Of a stretch of 64,000 nucleotides of DNA, positions 1 to 10,709 are shown piece after piece. The stretch is taken from positions 13,822,671-13,886,670 of the forward strand of contig OZ023183.1 in NCBI GenBank assembly GCA_963995505.1. Reading direction: 5' to 3'. Source of the stretch: Hypericum androsaemum (Eukaryota > Streptophyta > Magnoliopsida > Malpighiales > Hypericaceae). Position 1 is the stretch's first letter. Each line of letters starts with the position of its first letter. A model generated the notes under the pieces. The model did not search any database and was not told the origin of the DNA. It saw only the letters and a list, made by a program, of their open reading frames with translations. Made by a program: the position numbers and the translations under genes.

Positions 1-1443
1 ATGCGCTACTGTTGTGGGCATATCCAATAAAGATGCAGTCAATGGTCTTGGGTCCTATTCTCACTCTTTTAGGTGGAGGTATTTCTACCTTGGCTAGGCA
101 CCCCCACACTTTAAGGTAACCGTAGGAAGGCTTCCTTAGGAAGGCTTCCTCCCTTTCCATAATTCATATGGGGTTTTGTCCCATTTCTTGTGTGGCAATT
201 TGTTTAGAATATGATTAGCTGATAGCACAGCTTCCCCCCACAAGTTCTGTGGTAAGCCCGAGCTAATCAACATAGCGTTCATCATCTCCTTAAGAGTTCG
301 AATCTTGCATTCAGCTATGCCATTTGATTGAGGTAAGTATAGAGCTGTTGTCTGATGAATAATGCCATTTTGTTGGCAGAATTTCTCAAACAGAGCTATA
401 TATTCTCCTCCTCTATCACTTTGAATCATTTTGATTTTAGTGCTAAGTTAATTTTTAACCTCATTCTTATAACTATTGAAAGCTTCTAGAGCTTCGTCTT
501 TTTCTTTCAAGAGGTGTACGTAACAGTACCTCGTGCAATCGTCAATAAACGTGATGAAATACTTTTTTCCACCTCTAGTTTGCACTTGTTTCATATCGCA
601 TATGTCGGTATGAATTAACTCTAAAGGTGTAGTACTTCTTTCCACTGAATGAAAAGGTGCTTTAGTCATTTTTGCCTCTACACATACTTCACATTTATTT
701 TTCGGGTCAAACTCCATTTTAGGCAATAAATTTAAACTTACTAACTTTCTTAGTCAAATTTACGTGTCCTAATCTATCATGCCATAAGTTAGAACACTCA
801 GCCAAATAAGAATAATTGATAACTTTATTAGGGCCATTAAAGGCGCATTTTACAGTTATTACATTCATCTTGAAGAGCCCCCTCTCGAGGTAACCTTTTC
901 CTACAAAAGTACCGACCTTGGTCAGAACAAACCTATCGGCCTCGAATACTAGTTTCATCCCAGCTTTGCTCAACAATGAGCCGGATACTAAATTCTTACG
1001 AATGTCTGAGACATGCAGCACATCCTTGAGGGTCAGCTCTTTTTCGGAGGTCACCTTTAGTACCACCTGGCCTAGTCCAACTACGGGTGAAGTCGAGGAG
1101 TTACCCATAAACAACTTTCATCCGTTGATCAGAATATAGGTCGAAAATATCTCCTTGTCTAAGCAGATGTGTCGGGTTACCCCTGTGTCTATGAACCACT
1201 ATGATTCCATGCATCGACGGCGTTGATCTTCTGTTGATCAGCCTCATTTTCTGCAAACTTTGGAGCCTCTTCGTTCAAGAATCGGACCAGGTTGAGCGTC
1301 GTCATGTAGAACAGCATCTTCTGTTGCCATCTCTTGAACTCGATACCATTGAACTTGGCCGGCCTTTCGGCGTGGACAGTTCCCGGGATCGTTGGCACTG
1401 GTGCTGAGCTTGTTGATGCCATCTTCAAGTACATAAATTTCAT
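1..1443 (-). pseudogene. Ty1/copia gag-pol remnant, open at the left edge
   Basis: Reading leftward on the minus strand, the pieces follow copia polyprotein order. A gag N-terminus begins at an ATG at 1422 (MASTSSAPVPTIPG), with the typical RWQQKMLFYM stretch. A protease region with the DTG active-site triplet follows near 1160, then the GAG-pre-integrase motif [10 protein letters not shown] near 750, and then integrase ([33 protein letters not shown]). Gag breaks off near 1205 and runs directly into protease, so the zinc knuckle and the rest of gag are missing. Frames change near 1115-1140, 726 and 430. Integrase continues past base 1, so reverse transcriptase, if present, is outside the window. 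Family assignment is firm; the copy is clearly inactive. Confidence 0.9.
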
Positions 1444-2340
1444 CTTACGATTGCTGTTTGTCGGAGGTGGTGTACTTGATTAGGATCTTTAATAGTCGAG
1501 GCAAGAGTTGGACTCTTTCTCCGTAAGACGAGATTGCCCCGTATTCAGTGCTTTACGGGCTGCGACAATCGTTCCCAAGATACAACGACTAGGCTGCTTC
1601 CGAGTTTGTAGCACAACGAATCTCGAAGCTTCGGGCAAACCTTGGATACTCAGAACTTTCTTAGAGAGGAAGAGAGAGGAAAAACTAATGCTAATGAATA
1701 CTTATGCAATGAGTGTTGGCAGGCAGGCACTCCGAAGGGGCACGAGGCACTTCCAAAGAGATGCAACTCAGGCAGGCAGCCAGATCGCTCGTGGCCCTTC
1801 GGTGGCATTCTGGATCCTTCCAGATGCACCCGCAACCCTTCGGCCGTCTGGAAGTATCCAGGACGTTCCAGAGTGCTTGCCACAAAGCGCCCATTGCGAC
1901 CTGCGTCTAATGCGCTACACGCACACGTGCGCGGGTGCGTGCTCCTGCTCGGACATCCTCGCCGCGGTCCGAGTTGGCTATCCTTCCAAGTGGTCAACTT
2001 ATTTCCTAGCTAACAATGAGTTTCTCCTTATAAACTAGAAAAAGTTGGTGCCACTTTTCAATGTGGGATTGTACTTTCCATTTTCCTTTTGGGCCTCCCC
2101 TTTGGGCCTTTCCACTTTGGGCTTTGCATTGAATTTTTATTCAAGTTTTTCCAAGAATTATGATCGAGTGGATCTGTTCATCAAAACTATCGAGTATTGG
2201 CATAAAAGAATCGAAAAGTACGTTGAATGAGCAAGTAGTAACATCATTGGTTTTCAGTGCGACCATTCAATTTGAAAACCAATATAACAAGTGGAGTTAT
2301 GAAATAATCGATCTTGAGCAATTTGAAAATATTGTAAACA
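1444..2340 (-). repeat. Probable 5' LTR and leader of the copia remnant
   Basis: This lies immediately upstream of the minus-strand gag. On the minus strand it has a promoter-like block at about 2020-2070: a leader stretch common in plant LTRs (ATCCCACATTGAAAAGTGG) followed by a TATA-like TTTATAAGG. A possible LTR start, TGTTTACAA, reads from 2340. The second LTR is outside the window, so the ends are inferred. Long ORFs here on both strands are not recognisable proteins. Confidence 0.5.
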
Positions 2341-2546
2341 CCCTAAAGATGTAATTAATTAATGGCAAGCGAATGACTCAAGGTGAGATTATCACTCTAA
2401 CTAAATGATCACCATATCCGCAAAAGATAATGTAACCCATCTATGTGACTCTCTCATGAACGTAATGAAATCACTAAATCAACCGTTAATTAGACAAAGA
2501 AAGCCTAATAAATTTTTATCTTGCAAAATATCAAATAATTAATTTT

Positions 2547-2664
2547 GGGAAAAGTCTACTTTAGTACCCTGTGGTATACCCTAAAATCACTTTAGTACCC
2601 TGTGATAAAAAAACAGACCAATCGAGTCATACTTGTTACAAATAATATCAAAAAGGTCCACGGA
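2547..2664 (+). repeat. Left terminal inverted repeat of the MULE
   Basis: Matches the reverse complement of 7571-7687 with a few mismatches up to the shared AAAAAGGTCCACGG block. The repeat has an internal direct duplication of the ACTTTAGTACCCTGTG motif. Confidence 0.93.
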
Positions 2665-3043
2665 CAAGTGCCCGGGTTTCGCCCATCTAAACGACAGCGT
2701 TTATTGTATGACGTGGCGGTCCACATCGAATTTTCTTAGAAAATTTTAAGATGACGAGGCAAGTTGACAAATTACGAAACAATCACTTATTTGTTTATAA
2801 TAGTTCAAAAAACCCAATTTGTTGTCTTCATAAAATTCTAATTTTACATTCAAAAAAGTCTATTTTTTTTAGAATTGAAAAAAGTCTATTTATAACCCTA
2901 GCTTGTTTTCTCTGGCCAAAACTCTTCCCTCTTCTTCTTCTAAAATCTCTTCCTCCTCCTTAGGAGTATAGGGAGCAGGTTGGATAGCCCAGCTCATGGT
3001 TCCCATCTCTCGGAAAGGTAGGGGCAGATTCCAGCTAACGGGA

Positions 3044-3182
3044 GGGTAGTGCCGGAACCCAGCCACTAGAACTCGTGGAAGGTACTGTCAAAACCCAGCT
3101 GCTGGAACTCGTGGAAGGTAGTGCTGGAACCCAGCTCCTGGAAGGTAGTGCCAGAACCCAGCTCCTGGAACTCGTGGAACCT
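3044..3182 (+). repeat. 36-bp tandem repeat upstream of the GRF gene
   Basis: Just under four imperfect units, each built on GGTAGTGCCGGAACCCAGC followed by a CTGGAACTCGTGGAA-like half; one unit is shortened. It sits inside the MULE just before the GRF ORF and may have been its promoter or leader. Confidence 0.8.
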
Positions 3183-3195
3183 AGCTCGCCTAATA

Positions 3196-3620
3196 ATGAG
3201 TAGTTGTTCCATCCCGTCAGTTGACAGCTATGACTCGAAGGTGAGGTTTTGTGGTTGTGGAATTCGTTCGACATTACGAATGGCACGGACAAATCACAAT
3301 ATTGGAAGACATTTTTATGGGTGTGGGCGGTACAATGAGTGTGGTAAAAAGCAGTGCAATTTCTTTATATGGTATGATCCACCGACTTGCAAACGAGGAA
3401 TGAATTGTTGCCTTCGATGATGGAGTCCATTAAGAGCAAAAAAGACTCAACACTTTTTCTATCTACTAAAGTAGCCAATTTAGAAGCTCAGCTAAGGAAG
3501 ATGGAAGAGAATGTTGGGACAATTGAGATTGAATTGTCGAAGGCCACTAAAATGTGCAAAATGTATCGTATTATCATAATTATGATTCTAGTTAGTGTGT
3601 TTATATTGTGGGTTGTTTAG
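3196..3620 (+). pseudogene. GRF-type zinc-finger, C-terminal membrane-anchor protein (frameshifted)
   Basis: From the ATG at 3196 the protein shows a GRF zinc finger: CGCG near residue 20, then NIGRHFYGC, then CNFFIWYD. This is followed in another frame by NELLPSMMESIK, a coiled coil (LEAQLRKMEENV) and a C-terminal hydrophobic segment (IIIIMILVSVFILWV) before a TAG at 3618-3620. The order GRF finger, coiled coil, single membrane span is that of the plant At4g04775-like family. A one-base loss near 3400 breaks the frame and makes the finger half end early at 3420. It lies inside the MULE on the strand opposite to the transposase. Function in the family is poorly known; the GRF finger is a likely nucleic-acid or protein binding module. 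No duplication of the MULE ends brackets it separately, so it moves with the element. Confidence 0.8.
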
Positions 3621-4054
3621 TTCGTAGTGCTTAAAATGTGCAATATGTTGACTTTGAAGTTTTTGTAATGAACGAACATGCCTGCATTTTGAGTTCATGT
3701 CTTTTCCGATACCTACAAAATATTTGAGTTCATGTCTTTTCCGATTCTATGGAAAGGATGCTAATACAAAATATTCAGGAAGCCATAAGGTAAGCATCCG
3801 AATACAAAATATATGTCTATAGCTATTCAAAATACCCATCTATAGCTATACAAAATACCCATCCATTTAGCGTAATTGTCCTAAGGCAAACAATGGAGGG
3901 TAGAACGCAACAGAAGCTTCATCTGTCATTCCTGTGACATTCGAGAATGCTGACTCCCCACAGGTTTCTTCCCCTTTTTCTTTCCTTTGCTGTTACTAGT
4001 AAAAGCTGCAGAAGGTTGTGTCTGAGAAGTTTGTGCAGTCGTTGCCATCTTAAT

Positions 4055-7007
4055 TCATTGTCTCCTTTGGTACGGTGTCTCCCCGGTACGGGCAGCCTTG
4101 CAAGTTCTGGTGTTATGACCTGTTTGCTTACAATTACCACATTTGACTATCCCTCCACTCCGCAACCCTTTCTTTTGAGATTGTAGTTCATCGGCAGCCC
4201 TTCTTCTCTTCCTCTTTGGCCTGCCAGTTGGCTTCCTAATTAATGGTGGATATACATCTAGATTTTCTGAAATTGGCCATTCATCTTGACTCGGAAGAGG
4301 GATAATAAAGTGGCTGTAAACTGCCATGTACGTCTACCATATGTAGCAAACATCAACGAATGCCTCAGGTTCTAATCGGCTTTCATATATGGCAGCCACA
4401 TCGTGCTTGCAAGGAATCCCCAAAAGCTCCCACATTCGACACGTACAAGTTTTGTCATTAATATCGACGATGATCGAAGTTCCATAAAAATCAACCTCAA
4501 CTTCATTACCCCAGCTGGAGTTGCAAAACAATTGGCTGCTTCCAACTTTGTGTGGTCCAATATCTTCAAATAAAAGAAATCAACTCAAACATGTTCAAAT
4601 AAATACCAAACCATCAACTAAAACAGGTACATACCTTTACAATGTTGGGACACAAGATGCCTTCATATTTTTCCATAGCTACCCTCTTTGCATGGATCTT
4701 CTTCATCATTTTTCTTCGAATCCATTCCAGCATTGTCAAAATAGGCTTCTCCCTCCCATGTAATATTGACACGTTGAATGACTCACAGATGTTGTTCACG
4801 ATCAGGTCTGTCTTGCAATGGGTACTGAAGTGGCTCCTTGACCAGCTACTTGGGTCATTCCTCATCAAAACGTTTACAGCTTCTTGTCCATTTGGTAGCT
4901 TCTTCATCTCATCTAGGTAATAGTTCCACTTTGTGAAACTTCCCGTAGAGGCAGGATTCTAAAGTAGATCTTTGTACTCCTGGCCCTTGAACGTAGCCTT
5001 GAAATTCTCGTACAAGTGCTTGACACAAATTCGGTGTTCAATGCCATGCATTAACCTATTCATTGCCTCTTGCAGCCCCTTAAAAAAAATCTCAAATCAA
5101 TCAGATAACACATTTTTGACATATGCAGTAATGTAAGAAAAATATATAGTAATCACACCTTCTGTTTATCTGACATGAACACCATCTTTGTGTTGCTCGG
5201 ATGCCCGAAGTCATCAATTAGATTTTGCAAAAACCAATCCCATGATTTCTTGTCTTCCGCATCAACTACAGCAATAGCTAATGGATACATAGTGTCGTTG
5301 CCATCTTTTGCAACAGCAGACAACAATTGGCCTCTCATGAATCCCTTTAGAAAATAACCATCCAACCCAACGACTATCCTAAGGCCCGCAAAAAAAGCAA
5401 ATTTTTGGGCTGCAAACCTAATATTCATGTATTTGAATTGGGGTACTGGTGGTAGCGGCACCAAAGTAGGGACTAAAGACTCTGAATTTATTTCTTTGAC
5501 ATATCCGGGAGGCCCTAATTGGGTCCATATCTTTACCCTACTTCCTAGATTCGAGGATAAGATCATAACAACATAATCTCTTAACCTGTAGTACTGAGTT
5601 TTGGTATCACCTTCAATGATCATTTGGGCCTTCTTCTTTGCTCGATAACACAGTTGCAGTGACACATTCATTCCCAACCTCCTCTGCAAGAACTTGAAAA
5701 TTGAAGACAACTTCCAATCAGGATTGTCTCAGAAATCTTCAAGGAATCTGTCACAAATATACCTAAGAACACCAAATTTGGGAGTCATTTGAACATTGAA
5801 TATCTCAAAAACCAAACTCCGACTGAATTTTTCATTGACAAGCCATACCTAGAGCTAACAAGATGATTTTTCCATTATTTAGGATAAAAATGTGTAGGAT
5901 TCATTGACTTGATTTGGAAAACACCATCTTCATTGATTGGCGATGCATGAACCCGAAAACCACAACCAACCGTACAAACAATGGTCACTCGTTGTTTGTT
6001 GTTCTTTATGTACCGGTAATCCCCCGATTGGCGTATGCTCCATTGTTCCAGTGCTTTTCTGAAAATCGCAACGGACCTGAATTTCATTCCCTTGCACAAC
6101 TCGGGCCTTTCATCTTCATTATACCATGGAAAATCTGGTCCTTCATCATCCGAAGAATGCCTCACGTCCCGCAATTCTTTGTCACCCAAGATAATTGGAT
6201 CATCTTCAGGTCCCTCTTTTTCAGCAGCAGTAGCAGCAGCTTTGGGTTATGGTTCATCCATGTGAACAACATCTCTTTCTTCCAAATTAACATCCACCAA
6301 GTCTTCTTCTTCACCAGCTACTTTTTCTTCACCAGCTAAATCTTCTTCACCAACTAAAATTCCTTCACCAACTTTACCAGCTACATCACTAACTACAACA
6401 TCTTCACCAGCTACAACTTCTTCAACAACTACAGCTTCTTCATCCGAGGACTCTTCATCACTCGTGTATGCATTCTTGCAGTCAAACTCTTTGCATCGGA
6501 TGACTCATTGTCACTCACACCCACAACCCTTTCCCCATCACTATCGCTCCAAGTTAAATCTTCCACATTATTACACAGTTCAACATTGGCCTCTTTTACG
6601 GCACCCTCTAACCTCTTCTTCAACACTTCAATAGTTGTAACATTTTTGCCTTCTTCCACAGCAATCACATCAGTTTTTGGAAAACCACGTTGCAACCCAA
6701 CCATCATCACCGCATCATTATCATCCAATATCTCAACTAACCCAGCAACACCTTCAACACCTCCCCTTCTATACCAAAGTCTAAAAGTATTCATATGCAA
6801 GACTTTTTTGTAAAAGTTATGCATGTTCCAGAAACCAAACCGATCTACAACATAGCCTAAGCCCATCTCAAATGAATTCCCATCAGCATACTCTCCATTA
6901 TCAACCCACCTTCCACCAAAGTGGTACACAATTTGAATAACCTCATCCATAACACCTGCTGAAACAACAAACACAACAAGGACAGTAAGGGTTTGAAGGC
7001 GAAACAA
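4055..7007 (-). pseudogene. MuDR/MULE transposase, multiply disabled
   Basis: Read right to left, the domains are in MuDR order. First comes an N-terminal PB1-like region (MDEVIQIVYHFGG, about 6950-6500). An acidic Glu/Val/Gly-rich linker follows (6430-6260), then the MuDR DNA-binding domain (GMKFRSVAIFRKALEQWSI, 6189-5875). The MULE transposase core has LDGYFLKG and VFMSDKQK carrying two of the catalytic acids (5710-5153). A SWIM zinc finger (CTCRMWELLGIPCKH, about 4430) and a terminal CCHC knuckle (CGNCKQTGHNTRTC, about 4150) close the protein. It is interrupted by a frame change near 6470, a TAA near 6250, a TGA at 5729-5731, a TAG at 4959-4961 and a TAG at 4334-4336. Introns are likely at about 5085-5160 and 4560-4627. 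It would have bound the element's terminal repeats and cut DNA in the nucleus. As read it cannot make a full protein. Confidence 0.93.
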
Positions 7008-7256
7008 GAAAAATCTGCAAGAAATCCAAAATGCTGAACAAAAACTGTTAGGGCTTTAAGGCGTCAGAGTTAAATCTTCAAAAAACACCACATGCAAAGC
7101 AAGCACAGTAAAGGTTTAAAGAAAAAACAGGCAAAATCTTTGAAAAAACTCAACATGTAATGCACCTGGGTCTATGGGTTTTAGGGTTTCAGTAAGGGTA
7201 GCGGGTGGGTCTCGGTGGGAGAAGGAGCGCAGCTCTGTGATTCTTGTGTCATGGGT

Positions 7257-7380
7257 TGGGGAAGGGAGAGAGTCGGGGAAGGGACGAGAGAGTCGGGGAA
7301 GGGAAGGGAGAGAGTCGGGGAAGGGGAAGAAAAGGTGGAAGGGAGAGAGTCAGAAAAGTGGGGAAAAAGAGGGGGTGGGA
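7257..7380 (+). repeat. Purine-rich GAGAGTCGGGGAAGGG repeats in MULE subterminal region
   Basis: The motif GAGAGTCGGGGAAGGG recurs about four times with variations. It is nearly free of pyrimidines on this strand and lies upstream of the transposase start, where MULE promoters usually sit. Confidence 0.7.
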
Positions 7381-7570
7381 ATTAGGATTTGGGGAACAGT
7401 TTTTAAAATTTAAAAAGATACTTTATTAAAATTTTATTAAATATTCAAAACTATTTGGACAATTTACCATACAACTAACCACGTATGTTAGTCGAAGGTG
7501 AAGTGGCATGACACTAGAAACGAGGGAACTACGTGGCATGCCTATGTGGACGGGGAGGATCTGGAAACCT

Positions 7571-7687
7571 GCCCGTGGACCTTTTTATGTTAATTGCAAA
7601 AAGTATGACTCAATTGATCAGTTTTTTACCACAGAGTACTAAAGTAATTTTAGGGTATACCACAGGGTACTAAAGTAGACTTTTCCC
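7571..7687 (-). repeat. Right terminal inverted repeat of the MULE
   Basis: Inverted partner of 2547-2664. It ends in CTTTTCCC, directly followed by the 9-bp target duplication. Confidence 0.93.
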
Positions 7688-7849
7688 ATTAATTTTTATT
7701 AAAAGATAACATTAAACATAATAAGAATGAACATCATCCATGCAAATCCAGCCACAAGGAATAACCTCACAAAGTTCTGCGAGTTTGTTTGTTTTTTTTA
7801 ACTATTCACCTTCTTTCTTGTTCGTGTAGATTTGATTTTTCTCACAATA

Positions 7850-8851
7850 TATTGCCGAAGTATCCGAGATGTGGTATTGATATTGAGTCACTAATGCATA
7901 TGTCTCGTGATTGTAGGGTTTTTAGGGCGGTGTGAAAGTCTCTTATTCCGCAGCCTTCACGAGACTTCTACATGGAGACAGACCCTCGCAGGTGCTGTAC
8001 TCCACTACCAGCTAGACACGAGATCTTAGTCTCCTGGCAGCGACTCATGGAGAGTTTTGTCAAGCTCAACACAGAAAGAGCTTCGATGGACAACCCGGGA
8101 CCTTCAGGCGTTGGAGGCATTAGTCGTGACTCGGGAGGATTATGGGTTTGCCGCTTAGCCAAGGGCATTGAAAGCTGCACATCCTTGGCTGCAGAGCTAT
8201 GAACGCTCATCCTCGGTCTGGAGCTGACCCGGGAGAGGAGTTTCAGAGAGTCCAAGGGGAGGAGATTCGGCCTCGACCATCCTCTGAGTGGGCCGAGATG
8301 TTGCTCGAGGCCACCCCCTGGCAGTCCTGATCTCTAGAGCCCGGGAATTACTTGCGAGGACTTGGGAGATCGACATTCAGCACACCTGGTGCGAGAAAAA
8401 CCGAGTGGCGGATGCGGTCTTGAAGCACGCCTTGGAGATCTCTTTCGATTATGTTATTCTTGATGTACCTTTACTTTTTTGTGGTGATGTGTACTTAGAT
8501 GATCTGCGGGGAGTGAGCCTCCCTTGTTGTACTCGTAGGACTAGTGTTTCGAATGGCGCACAATCTTGTATAACGGTATCAATGTTAAAGCGGGTTCCTA
8601 CCTTGCCGATGTGCTCTTTCCCTCCTGTGGGTTTTTTCCCACCGAATTTTACCGTATGAGGGTTTTACTGAGGCCGACGACTGTAACATCGAAAGAGGAA
8701 ATTCTGTGTCAAATAAGAGTAGTAGTGATCATCACGATCGAATTTTCAGTTAGGAAGAGTTGCGAATAAGACATATATTTAAGATGTAAATCTGTCTTAT
8801 TTTTGTATTTATATATTGGGCTTGCTTGCCCCGTCCATTTCAAAAAAAAAA
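7850..8851 (+). pseudogene. 5'-truncated LINE (L1-type) 3' end: zf-RVT and RNase H
   Basis: The start shows a zf-RVT finger pattern (PRCGIDIESLMHMSRDC, about 7860-7915). Next comes an RNase H domain with VKLNTERASMDNPGPSGVGG (about 8060-8120), then HPLAVLISRARELL and IQHTWCEKNRVADAV in the next frame (8305-8430). The end is a poly-A run at 8842-8851. Frame changes and a stop after the first RNase H half show decay. Plant L1-like LINEs carry a C-terminal RNase H of this type, used to remove RNA during target-primed reverse transcription. A related copy lies inverted at 23324-23886. No clear target duplication was found here. 7697-7850 shows nothing recognisable apart from a 35-bp match to 13612-13647. 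Confidence 0.8.
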
Positions 8852-8869
8852 GCAAAAATGAAGGGCTTC

Positions 8870-9235
8870 GCTTATCTTCCAATTTTGCCCTTAATAATCT
8901 CAGCAATGCCCAATTTCGCCTCCAACCCCGTCCATGTTCCTCCTCCGAGTTGGTCCTCGTCTCTGCTTTTGCCGCCAAAAGCGACGCCGCCGCGGCTTCC
9001 CCTCTCTCTCTCTCTCTCATGTTATTAACCTCTACAGCTAACATTGCTAGAAGCGGATCCGGGCCATTGGACGGCGAGATCCAACGGTCGGTATCATCCC
9101 GGCTAAACCGGAGAGGCGACCGAGGCGGGAACCAAGACCCATGTGCCTAAGGTACAAAAAGATCCCATCTTTTCTTCTCTTTGCCTCCTTTGAGTAGAAC
9201 CCAGTTGGTGAGTAGCTAGCTGAAGAGGAATTCGT
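8870..9235 (+). promoter_or_regulatory. Promoter/leader segment, copy A (in front of PPR gene)
   Basis: This segment is repeated at about 12785-13157 in front of the next gene, at roughly 85% identity by eye over its core. Shared landmarks are the pyrimidine tract (TC)8 at about 9003-9019, CATGTTATTA, GGACGGCGAGATCCAACGG, TCATCCCGGCTAAACCGG and TAGAACCCAGTTG, ending at GTAGCTAGCTGAAGA. A CT-rich tract close to a coding start is typical of plant Y-patch core promoters. The similarity stops about 26 bases before the PPR ATG. Confidence 0.8.
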
Positions 9236-9260
9236 GAATTTACAGTAGTACCCTTTGAAG

Positions 9261-10709
9261 ATGATGAGTAGAATTTGGACCAAACCCAAAAGATTTCATG
9301 TGGGTTGGAGGGTCATTTTGAGGTTGTTTAGTTCTATGGACCCAAAAAGTTGTGAACTTTCGGAAACCACGAGGAAGATCTGCAATATACTGATGTCTTC
9401 CCCTCCGGTTACTCTAGACGCGGCCCTTGTTCAGAGTGGGGCCAGGGTTTCCCCGGAGGCGGCGGAGGAGGTGCTCAAGAGATTCGAGAATGCCGGTATG
9501 GTGGCCTACCGGTTCTTCCAGTGGGCGGAGAAGCAAAGGCATTTTGCACATAGCGTTAAGGCGTACCATACCATGATCGAGGCTTTGGCTAAGATTAGGC
9601 AGTATCAGATATTGTGGGATGTTGTGAATGCCATGAGGGGGAAAGGGTTACTGAACGTGGAGACGTTTTGTATCGTGATGAGGAAGTATGCGCGGGCGGG
9701 GAAAGTCGAGGAGGCGGTTTATGCGTTTAATGTCATGGAGAAGTATGGGGTGAAGCACAACCTGGCAGCATTCAACGGATTGATTAGTGCTCTGTGCAAG
9801 TCGAAAAATGTTAGGAAGGCTCAGGAGATTTTTGACGGGATGAAGGATAGGTTTGTTCCGGATTCAAAAACTTACAGTATATTGATTGAAGGGTGGGGAA
9901 AGGCTCCCAACCTGCCCAAGGCAAGGGAGATCTTTAGGGAAATGATTGATGCTGGTTGTGAGCCTGATATAGTGACGTACGGTATTATGGTTGATGTTTA
10001 CTGCAAGGCTGGAAGGGTCGATGAAGCCCTTGAAATTGTCAATGAAATGGATGATAAAGGTTGCAGGCCAACGTCGTTTATTTATAGTGTATTGGTCCAC
10101 ACCTATGGCCTGGAAAACCGTATTGAAGATGCTGTTGAAACATTCCTAGCAATGGAAAATAATGGAATCAAGGCTGATGTGGCGGTATATAATGCTCTGG
10201 TTGGGGCTTTCTGTAAAGTTAATAAGTTGAAAAATGCATATAGAGTCTTGAATGAAATGAAGTCTAAAGGTGTAACACCTAATTCTAGAACATGCAACAT
10301 TGTTCTGAGCAGCCTTATCAACTGTGGAGACATGGACGAGGCTTTTACTGTGTTCAGAAAGATGATCAAAGTATGCGATCCAGATGCTGACACATATACA
10401 ATGATGATAAAGATGTTCTGCGACAAGGATAAGTTAGAGATGGGTCTCAAAGTGTGGAAGTTTATGGTGAAGAAGCAGTTCGTTCCAAGTATGCATACTT
10501 TTCAAGTTCTTATAAATGGGTTTTGTAAGAAGGGCGATGCTGCGCAAGCTTGCATTTTACTGGAAGATATGATAGAAAAGGGAATTCGTCCTTCAGGTGC
10601 AACATTTGGAAGGTTAAGACAACTGCTCATCAAAGAAGGAAGAGAAGATGTATTAAAGTTTCTTCAAGAGAAAATCAATGTGCTGGTGAAGGAGCCTCTA
10701 TGGGACTAA
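9261..10709 (+). CDS. Pentatricopeptide repeat protein, At1g77360-like (P-class), mitochondrial
   Basis: An intronless 482-residue protein starting MMSRIWTKPKRF; the Arg/Lys-rich, acid-poor first 25 residues fit a mitochondrial presequence. After a leader containing SPEAAEEVLKRFENAG and FFQWAEKQRHF come about ten P-type 35-residue PPR repeats, from near residue 100 to 470 (for example DIVTYGIMVDVYCKAGRVDE and ALVGAFCKVNKLKNAYRV). P-class PPR proteins bind organelle RNA in a sequence-specific way and stabilise or help translate it. The length and the FFQWAEKQ-type leader resemble Arabidopsis At1g77360, whose maize counterpart MPPR6 was described as acting on mitochondrial rps3; that assignment is from family knowledge and was not tested here. 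No PLS motifs or DYW tail are present. The frame is fully open with no sign of decay. Confidence 0.95.
   Translation: MMSRIWTKPKRFHVGWRVILRLFSSMDPKSCELSETTRKICNILMSSPPVTLDAALVQSGARVSPEAAEEVLKRFENAGMVAYRFFQWAEKQRHFAHSVKAYHTMIEALAKIRQYQILWDVVNAMRGKGLLNVETFCIVMRKYARAGKVEEAVYAFNVMEKYGVKHNLAAFNGLISALCKSKNVRKAQEIFDGMKDRFVPDSKTYSILIEGWGKAPNLPKAREIFREMIDAGCEPDIVTYGIMVDVYCKAGRVDEALEIVNEMDDKGCRPTSFIYSVLVHTYGLENRIEDAVETFLAMENNGIKADVAVYNALVGAFCKVNKLKNAYRVLNEMKSKGVTPNSRTCNIVLSSLINCGDMDEAFTVFRKMIKVCDPDADTYTMMIKMFCDKDKLEMGLKVWKFMVKKQFVPSMHTFQVLINGFCKKGDAAQACILLEDMIEKGIRPSGATFGRLRQLLIKEGREDVLKFLQEKINVLVKEPLWD

Larger units (their letters stand above)
2547..7687 (-). mobile_element. Mutator-like element (MULE), complete ends, 5.1 kb
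   Basis: The element is bounded by terminal inverted repeats of about 117 bp starting GGGAAAAGTCTACTTTAG. It is flanked by a perfect 9-bp target duplication ATTAATTTT (2538-2546 and 7688-7696), the hallmark length for Mutator elements. It contains a MuDR-type transposase on the minus strand and a separate GRF zinc-finger gene on the plus strand. Both genes are broken, so this copy is non-autonomous now, although its structure is that of an originally autonomous element. The interior at 3621-4050 and 7008-7570 shows no further gene. Confidence 0.95.

Noticed and set aside
1508..2038. 176-codon ORF and overlapping ORFs on both strands
   Set aside because: They lie in the probable copia LTR, are open in several frames at once because the DNA is GC-rich, and match no protein I know.
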